Made by a program: the position numbers and the translations under genes. A DNA stretch of 64,000 nucleotides from Tretioscincus oriximinensis (Eukaryota > Chordata > Lepidosauria > Squamata > Gymnophthalmidae): contig JAJVDF010000166.1 in NCBI GenBank assembly GCA_022410635.1, positions 1-64,000 of the forward strand, in the 5' to 3' direction. The notes beneath the pieces were generated by a model. It saw only the letters and a list, made by a program, of their open reading frames with translations. It did no database searches and was not told where the DNA came from. This document shows positions 56,099 through 64,000 of this stretch, piece after piece; the stretch's first letter is position 1, and the number at the start of each line of letters is the position of its first letter.

Positions 56099-56576
56099 GA
56101 ACCAAACAGCAGGTAACAAGAATAGGCAGAGGAATGGAAGAGGATGGTATCAGGGTGAGGAAGCATGAGAGTGAGCCACTCAACTGATATGTGGCAGCAT
56201 CATCATTTGTGGATGCTAACATGAGGGAAAAGAAGTTGTTTCTGCTTGAATTCCCACATAAATATCATACAAATAATGTAATAATAAATAATAAATAGCA
56301 ATAACCTCTGATCTGGCTGGAAATTTCTACATATGTGCCGCCTATTCTGCATTGTCTGTGCCAGTCTCATACTAAAAACAATCAAAGCACTCGGGTTATA
56401 CATTGTACACCTGAACTCTCATTCACAATGCATACTTTTTACCTCTTGAATACCTATAGTTAGATTCTACTTTTGTTAGGAAATTGAAGAACAACTTAAC
56501 CTCAGATTGCCGTTTCCTGCCTAACAATATTAATTTAACCTTCAATGGGACTGTTTCTCTAGTACCATCTAGTTAT

Positions 56577-56744
56577 TAATGTCATCATTTGTGGATTATC
56601 AATTTATTATTAACGTCATCATTTGTGGATTATCAATTTATTATTGTGTCCAATGACGTTATCAGTGGTTCTAGAATTGCGTAAATATCTAATCTGTGTT
56701 GATATAGTCATTGTCCCTGATATAGTCATTGTCCCTTATTCAAG
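56577..56744 (+). repeat. Two adjacent short tandem duplications
   Basis: A 34-bp unit (GTCATCATTTGTGGATTATC...) is present twice from 56,581. About 90 bases on, an 18-bp unit (GATATAGTCATTGTCCCT) is present twice from 56,701. Confidence 0.9.
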
Positions 56745-56789
56745 GGATAAAAGAGCTACTTCTCTCTACAATATGGCCATGGGATTCGT

Positions 56790-57030
56790 TTTTCAAAATA
56801 ATTTTTTATCAGTTTTAAAATACTTATACATAGAAAAAACAAGCATATAAAACAAAAATATACCACAGAATATAACAAACAGAAAAGTTACATAACCCTC
56901 CCCCCCAAAAAAAGAAAGAAAAAGAAATACAAAAAAATACAATACAACTTCTAAACCCAACTCTCCCCCTTCTTCCCTCCCTTGTTTTCTCTGTCGCATA
57001 AACACTAGGACTGTGGGCATTCCTTCAAGT
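56790..57030 (-). mobile_element. Possible L1 3' tail
   Basis: On the minus strand this is a G/A-rich block (GGGAGGGAAGAAGGGGGAGA) followed by T-rich, A/T sequence, which resembles the purine tract of L1 3'UTRs. No ORF2 sequence is attached. Confidence 0.3.
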
Positions 57031-57299
57031 TGATGGGCAGAAGAGCGAGGACAGACAAAGGACATACTGTGTATTGTGAATTTTCTTTATTGTGTATTTT
57101 CTTTTAAGAACGAACTCCATATAGTGGAGTGTGAATGTGACACACAATTTTGTCGGTGTGTGTCAGTCATTTTCTTTAAACATGGCTTCTGTTTATACAT
57201 GCTGGCTGCATTCCCATTAGACCTTTAAAAGGGAATGGAAAACAGATTTTATCATTCCAAAATGAAAGCAAATTGAGGGCTTAATTTTACCTGAGCATT

Positions 57300-57770
57300 C
57301 ATTCCACGTTAACGTCCTGATTGCTGTGAGCTGAAAGTGCTGAATGAATCTCTTTCACCAGGCTGCAGCAGCTGGAAAAACCTTTTTTTCTAAAGGAGGG
57401 AGGGAAGCTGCTAAGCCTGGAGTGAAGGCCAAACAAAGGATCCCCAACCCCCGCTCCTTCATGCATTTTTTGTTATCTGATCTCTGTTGTACAAGTGGCG
57501 CGAATTACAAAAAGCAGGAGCGACGATGCAATTCCACCACAAACTGCAGAGCATAAACCTATGGGGTGCATTTAGAGCAACGCTGCAGCACTTCCAAGCC
57601 CACTTTTATGGTAACACATTTGGAACAATGGACTTTGGCTTCGCAGTCGTGCAAACGTTAAGGGGCAATGGGAATGTGGCCGCTGAGAACTTATGTTTCC
57701 AGATGTTCAGTTTGCAGGATGAGGATGAGGAGAATGAAATGGGCAAGAAGTTATATAGTCTTTGATCAAG
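57300..57770 (+). other. GC-richer segment, possible old repeat
   Basis: The segment stands out in composition and contains CpG-bearing phrases such as AAGTGGCGCGAATTAC. Frames of 70 and 92 codons overlap in different phases without known motifs. It may be a DNA-transposon derivative; I cannot name it. Confidence 0.3.
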
Positions 57771-58029
57771 TCTGAAATACCGGTTGGGTTCATGACTTAC
57801 CCCAGAAAGACACTGGACCGTTTCTGTCAATCTTGGCTAGGTGATAATAATAATTGCTGCAAAAAGTCTAAAGTTTCTGTTTTCTTCCTGAATGAACTTC
57901 CATGCACAGGTCACAGTAGGTCTATAATCATTTCCAAAGTGGGTGTCCAGGTAGGAGAATAAAGCACCTGGTGGATGTCTCTGACCTAAGATCTCATTTC
58001 TTAGCCACAGGATGGAGGAGAAAATGAGG

Positions 58030-58330
58030 AGAGGAGAAAATGATGGCAGATATCAATTCAATAAAAATAAATAACGCACACAACTTCTTAAAAATAATGG
58101 AAACAAAGAACAACTGGAGACAAATTAAAGACTATTTGATTAGCAACACGACTCAACAATCAAGAAAAAATAAAATAGAATTAATATTTTCACTATAAAC
58201 CACAAGTACACAATAAGAAATGGGAAGGTGGAGGGAGGGAAGAAAGGGGGAAGAAGGGGATGGTGGGGGGAGGATAAAGGGAGGGGAAAGGGGAAGATAA
58301 GGAAGTGATGACAAAAGAAAATATTAAACA
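58030..58330 (+). mobile_element. Possible L1 3' end with purine tract
   Basis: ACAACTGGAGACAAATTAAAG is followed by a 90-base GGGA/GGAA tract (58,223-58,305) and A-rich sequence. The layout suits an L1 3'UTR, but no coding block proves it. Confidence 0.35.
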
Positions 58331-58470
58331 CAACGAAATGTAAAAATTATGGTGTGATAAGTAAAGAAAGTGTAAAGACATGTATAAGTATAACATTCAT
58401 ATGTATATATATTTTTTTTGTATATGTATATTATTATTTTTTTTAATTAGTTTTTTTTTTATTAACACAC

Positions 58471-58480
58471 AAAGGGAAAG

Positions 58481-58518
<38 letters not shown>

Positions 58519-58528
58519 CTTTCCCTTT
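58471..58528. repeat. Perfect palindrome with (TA)n core
   Basis: The arms AAAGGGAAAGAAC and GTTCTTTCCCTTT are exact complements around about 16 TA units. A transcript or single strand would form a perfect hairpin. Confidence 0.95.
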
Positions 58529-58569
58529 CTGGGTAAAAAAAAAAAAAGGAAAAAAAAAAGGATGGTAGC

Positions 58570-61500
58570 CAGTGTTCCAGGGTACATTAAGCGTTCCTAG
58601 GTATATGTAGCTGAATTCAGATGTATGCTGTTCTTAAACATACTTTTAACCTTTCTTCAGTGCTGAAGAACTGGACTAAACTGTGAGGGAAAATGTTTGT
58701 TAAAAGTATGCATCAAATCAGCAGCTTGAAAAAGTCCGGAAATGAATGAAGAGAAGCTTTGATATGCACAGGTCACTTTTGATGCTCTGACCTGTTATTT
58801 TGTTTTTGTTTTTGTTTTTACTGCGGATTAGAAGTTGGTTTTTCTTTTAGAACTCTTCTAGAAATTGCTTTTAAACAAAAGCTGATTTTATATTCATGAT
58901 TAATCAACTAAATATTACAAGCATCTTGTGACATTCAGAAATTGGAGATAAGAAAGCTCTGTCAGTGCACTATGACAGTCAATATAACAACATAAGCAGC
59001 TTTCTCTAGAACGATTAAAATCACAGATGGTCTTTTTCATTTTTTGTTTTTCTTATTGTGTTTTGTACTAATTATATCTCAAGTGTTCACAAAGGCATTT
59101 TATAAGCCCCAAGCTACAACCACAATGGTTTCACAGCTTCATTATTACGAATGAAAAGAGAGGGAAAAGCAATAGAAGAGAGGGCAGGAAGAAGGGAGAA
59201 TTCTATGTTTCCCCTCAACACCAGGCTGTTGTTTACCCGCCTCCACATGATGCCTTAAAATATTGCTCTGAAAGCACCTGATCCAGAAGTCTGTCATACA
59301 TACCTTAAATCTTTCACAAAGCAGAAGCCTTTCAATCCACATGCTGACTAATGAGGAAATGAAGTTCTGAAACATGCTCAGTTCGCAATTAAGCTTCACT
59401 GCCCTTATTAACCAGATGATCTGATTAACCACCTGACTAACAGGGCAGTAGAATGTCCAATACGGGAGCTTCTAGGACTTGGAAATAGGAGAAAGGAAGG
59501 CTGCTTCTCCACTACAAGTTTTAAATCACTTTAAAAAGCAACAACAACGAGGCAACACATTCACAAGTGTGTCCCTATTTACCTTCAATCTTCCTTGCAG
59601 TTTCTTCTCTGTCCTCGACACATCCTTGCAATTCTTGTGACATCACAAGCCTAAGAAATCATTCCTGCGCTTGCCTGAGTACAAACCTCAGCATTCTTTG
59701 CAAGCCTGCATACAATTTCCAGGCAATCTCTACTAGGCAAGAGCCAATGAGCATTTTACAATTTGCATACTGAAGCTTTGAGGCATCTTTTCTTTCAGAC
59801 TTTACAAAATGGAAGCTGCTAAAGTGAATAATATGCGGAGGCTATTTACTGTGCAAGTAAGACCTTTGGAGCGTATGGTATGCTGAACATGCATGTTTCA
59901 GTGGGCAGTCAGAAGGTAAAATCACCTCCGAAGTGCAGTATATTGATCTGAGGGCAGCATGAGCTTTTGTAGACATGTCTATTTAGACATATCTATGAAA
60001 GTTCATGCCGCTTACATTTCTCCTGTTAGTCTTCAAGTGCTGCAAGCCCCTTGCTGGACTTTCAAAGATTAACACGGCTATTTCTCTGAAAAAGGCAGAA
60101 TGCACTGTCTCTTTCTTTTTTCATGTAAGATCCTGCTTTTTCCGTTAAGAAGGAGGCAGACAAAGGCTTGAAGAGAAAATTCCAGGACCTTTTGCAAAGA
60201 TGTCGGAAAATACCTGCAATAAGCAGATTACAGATCCACACACCTTTATTGCAAATGCATTGCAATGCACTGAGAAATCTCCATTGGAATGGTGGGGTAG
60301 AGGAGACCTGAGGATGGAACATCCTAGCAAGAGCCAGGTAAGGAAATGTCATGTGTGTTGCATCCTTTGTCTTGAACATCAGAGTTCAACCTTCATACCC
60401 AGCTGCTGTTTCTATTTTAGAGGTGTAGTGCTCTTATGTCAACTTTCCTTGGAGCTTGAGATTGCATATACTTTATAAAATATTAAGTAATCAATTGAAA
60501 ATAAATGTTAATGGTTGACTTTCACTTGATAATTAAAGGAGTTTTTTTTACATGAGTTCTCCTTTCTAGCAGACTACTAACTATGCACATATCTTATATA
60601 GACGAAGACTGCAGATACGAAGAAGAGAGGAAATACACTATACAACTCTAATGTGAGGAAGGGCTGTGAAATAGATTTTGGAGCTTATAAACAGATGTTC
60701 TCCCACAAAGAAGTGCTACGTCACCTTTGCTAGGCATGGATTTTTTTTTTCTTTCCTGCAGTGTTTTAGGACTTGGAGGAATCAGGTTGCATCCAGACAT
60801 CAGTTACGTACTCCACTAGTCTTGGATATGCCACAATAAAGCACCTTGTGGACTTCTTTATTCCAAAATATGTCAGGTTACAACCTCAGAAAAAAAACTC
60901 CATGGAAAAAAAAACATGAGTAGGATTAAGACCCTACTCATAGCTCCTTGGGAATTGAATATGAAAGAAAACCTACATTAAACATTGTCAAATCTTGCCT
61001 TTTTGGTAGATTCTTTACGCCAACGTCAAACTCCCCATTAGAAGAGTAAATACTGAATTTCTTGTATTCAGTATGAGATACTCTGTCATTCTTCTTCAGA
61101 AAATACAATCTACAATTTGCTTTATTATTATTTTTTACATAAATTGTGATTTAACATATTTAGGTTTGCGTTTACGACAGAAAATTATAATCACAAGTTC
61201 TGTTACAAAGGAATGTTGAGGGTCACAAGGAATAAAAACTATGAATAACTGCCGTTTTTGTCTTCACGATGTTATTGTTTTCTACAATGAAAACTGAACA
61301 ATCTTATTTATTTCAAAAGCTAATTGGATTCACTTTGCAGTATATATAGAAATCTGGCATTTCTACAGCCAATCTATTGGTCATTTTCTAGAAGTAAGCA
61401 CTGACGCAACACCTGTTCTCACTTTTTCTTTACTGTGACTTAATTAGTGTTTATACCTCCTGAATGAGTTGAGGACTTGCAAATCCCAAATTCCTCCAGT

Positions 61501-62640
61501 GCATCCGCTGTGCCATGAATATGCAAGCATCGATCTAGTACCCTCAATTTTTTCACAATAACCATGCAAATGTTTTGTATTGTTATATGCAACTCTTCAT
61601 TACCACATGGACCATAGCTCTCCAGATCCCTCTATCTGTTGCTTCCTCCTGAAGTGTGGCAAAGCTCATGTTTGTATTTTCATGTTTGTATTGTATTGTT
61701 CTCTTGTTGCTTCAGGATAAATATTGCCTGAGAAGATTTAAAGACATTCTCATACGATATTACTTTTAGTCACCAAGAACCCCATTTTTTAAATCCATAT
61801 TCTATCCAACTTCAGAGTGAATGTATCAGCCATATGCATTAATAAAATGACTAGCTGTATTTTTTCTCCATGTTGTCTAAACTAAAAGAGAGAAATGTTT
61901 GTCACTTTGCTTATGTGCTATTTCATGTTGAAGGCGAATTAAACATGGATTAAAGTGTAGGAGAGAGAAATACCAGATGCTATTCAGAGCCTTAGGGTTG
62001 TACAAGGCAACAACTCCTCATTCTGTCATTTCTTTTGACAAGTCCTACAAGCTCAATAGATTCTTTCAATGGCTCTACATGTTACTGAAGAAGCAATCTA
62101 CTTTGGCACAGTATCTTCTGTGTTAAGTGATGTTTCCAAATGCAGGCTTGAAGAAGCTTGAAAATTGATTATACGGGTATTGGAATACACTTGGTTTTAA
62201 CACTGCTGTCAGATGCCTGTGCTAAATCAGGTTAGAACTCTGTATCATTGCTGGCTGACAGGACGTTATGCTTATCATTAGAAATTTGATTTGTGTTAGT
62301 AGTTCTGAATCATCCACACATACAATTTTTTACCCTGCAATAAAGAAAAGAAAGTACTTTTTTGTACATTGGAGAATGATTCAGTGTTAAATTAGATTTT
62401 AATACTATTTTATTAAAATTCCTGTAAAGATAAAGTGCAGCAGTGCTTTAAGGATTACAGATAATATTGTTCAGATCTTCAGATTCTTCAGTTCATGACA
62501 ATTAGTGGCCCCTGGAAGCATCTTATGTGTTTTTTCAAAAATGTTTGCATCTGTAGGATACTGACAGAAATCAGTATTATCTTCCTCTTAAAATCTTGAA
62601 GAAGAAAAAGTGAAGGGAGAGAGTGCAGTATAAGTGGACA
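58570..62640. other. Unassigned stretch
   Basis: No gene is supported. At 60,200-60,340 an open frame (MSENTCNKQITDPHTFIANA...) ends by a CAGGTAAGG donor-like site, but a matching acceptor and conservation cannot be shown. At 58,620-58,715 a short inverted repeat (ACATACTTTTAAC / GTTAAAAGTATG) occurs. Confidence 0.4.
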
Positions 62641-62675
62641 GTCTGAAGAAGAGCTGATGATGATGTTGAAAGATG

Positions 62676-62995
62676 GCCCTTGGGGAAGAAGAAGAAGAAC
62701 TGGGTTCTTATACCCTGCTTTTCTCACCTTTCAAAGGGACTCAAAGCGGCTTACAAGGGTATTTTTGCCTGAAGGCTTACATTCTATCTTCCCCTCCAGG
62801 CTGTGGTGGTTCCTATGTATCTACTTGCAGTCAGTTGCAATTTCTTGCAATACTTGCTTTATAATTGCTGGGTTGGCTAGAGCTACAGGCTAGTGGAATG
62901 TGCTCACCCCTCCCCATGTCTGACACAGGGCTTCAAAACCTGATCTCCCAGGTGAAAGACCATTTCCTTAGCGACTGAGCCACTCATGCCTGCTC
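62676..62995 (-). repeat. tRNA-headed SINE, complete copy
   Basis: Read on the minus strand, the head has an A-box region AGTGGCTCAGTCGCTAAGG (complement of about 62,967-62,985) and a B-box-like GGTTTTGAAGCCC (62,928-62,940). The body ends with GCTTTGAGTCCCTTTGAAAG and GGGTATAAGAACCCAG, and a TTC-rich tail closes it at about 62,680. The tRNA-like head shows a pol III promoter. The copy at 2715-3003 shares the body. Confidence 0.88.
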
Positions 62996-62999
62996 TAAC

Positions 63000-64000
63000 C
63001 CAAACACTTGTTATTCTGCCGCCATTATGTCATGCTGCAAGAGCCTAGTGGCTGTTTAAAACTTTAACCTCGCTCATGAACATTGGAAGGGAAAACCCAG
63101 ATGATAATGATCTTCCTTGATCTTCTCTGCCCTAGGTGCTGAGGTTCCTAAGGAGGAAATTCAATTCCAAGCTCTAATGGAATATCTGTTTCCTCAGACA
63201 CATTCAATTGTTATGGGGAAGTACAGCACAAATATTTAATGCATTTCTTACCCTGAAGAGAAGACTGTTGCCAAATAGTCATTTAAGAGAAACTACTTAT
63301 TTAGTACACCTATCACCTAGCAAATTTAGGCTATTTATAGATGCCTGGGGTCAATATGCTACTCCTCACATTAAAATATATTCAAAATAAATTTATTATA
63401 ATTTATTTCTCTCCCCCCCCCCCCTTACTTCAAATCCACACTTAGTTATATTATCCCTGGACAAGGTTGGATGTACTTTTATTGGAAGGGTTATTACTGC
63501 AATGGGACAGCGCAGTCTACAGTGGGATGTATCTGTCCCAGCCATAATGGTCCACTCGCTGGCAGCTGTTAGAGGGGCCTTTTGACAGCATGCCATGTTT
63601 TGTTACATTTCCTGGAGCACCACCAAAAAGGGTGTCCTAGAAGACCTCAGTGTCAAAACCTACTAATAGAACATGTTAAGATGCCACTTAGAGTTCACCA
63701 TCGTAGGTGTTGGCCTGTGCTGTCCCCCCTAACATATGGGAAACTTGGAATCCCTCTGGAATGGATTAGGACAACAAATAGCTACAGAATGGACAACAAA
63801 AACAAGAATGGTGATATTTTCCATAGATTTAGATTGTCGTTGGCATAGTACATGCATTTAATGAATAACTAAAACTTCCTGCAGCATTACCCAGAAAGAT
63901 AATGCTAGACTATTTCATCTGATTTGATAATGTTTTCAGACTTAATAATTTAATCTAAAGTATCTCTCTTGCTTCTGGGTTGGTGTTTAAAGAATCAGGT
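63000..64000. other. Unassigned stretch
   Basis: No gene or repeat family recognised. A cytosine run lies at about 63,413-63,424, and the frames at 63,396-63,848 carry no known motif. Confidence 0.45.

Noticed and set aside
60200..60340. Possible host exon ending at a CAGGTAAGG donor
   Set aside because: A donor-like match alone is common by chance. No convincing acceptor, neighbouring exon or recognisable protein domain supports it.

Overview
The window looks like intergenic or intronic DNA from a vertebrate, most likely a squamate reptile (lizard). The base composition is AT-rich, there are no operons, and I found no host protein-coding exon I could defend. What can be read is layered transposable elements: CR1-, L2- and L1-type LINEs, tRNA-headed SINEs, LTR-like pieces, DNA-transposon derivatives and one tyrosine-recombinase retrotransposon. 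The species call is an inference from this mix of repeats, not from a host gene.

Layout. 1-2270: a plus-strand CR1 ORF2 running to its octamer 3' tail. 2715-3003: a tRNA-headed SINE. 3-11 kb: mostly unassigned. 11.0-11.7 kb: CR1 and L2 3' ends. 12.7-15.1 kb: two LTR-like segments. 15.1-16.3 kb: an L1-like fragment, then the C-terminus of a different LINE. 16.6-23.2 kb, minus strand: the centrepiece, a degenerate DIRS/Ngaro-type element with gag-like ORF, reverse transcriptase/RNase H, tyrosine recombinase and a downstream SGNH-type hydrolase ORF, preceded by a repeat-rich leader and a TATA-containing promoter-like segment. 23,511-24,096: a non-autonomous hAT-like element with perfect 8-bp target duplications and a large internal palindrome. 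24-31.7 kb: few recognisable repeats. 31.8-32.4 kb: a palindromic TA-flanked MITE nested in another repeat. 33.1-37.3 kb, minus strand: an almost full-length CR1 with 3'UTR, ORF2, ORF1 (zinc-finger-like, coiled coil, esterase) and a duplicated 5' leader. 37.4-52 kb: further CR1, L2 and CORE/MIR-like SINE copies, an LTR-like segment, a second fragment of the Ngaro-like family at 42 kb, a GC-rich foldback minisatellite, and two more hAT-like MITEs at 46.9 and 50.1 kb that share termini. 52-64 kb: simple repeats, a CR1 3' end, possible L1 tails and one complete tRNA-headed SINE at 62.7 kb.

The coding regions are transposon remnants, all damaged. Lesions sit at catalytic positions: RT motif A Asp to Asn and recombinase HxxR Arg to His in the Ngaro-like element, and corruption of the FADD active-site box in both large CR1 copies. 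The non-autonomous families (SINEs, hAT-like and mariner-like MITEs) would have depended on enzymes encoded elsewhere. The most useful observations are the five-part Ngaro-like element with its leader architecture and second copy, and three MITEs whose exact boundaries can be set from their target-site duplications.
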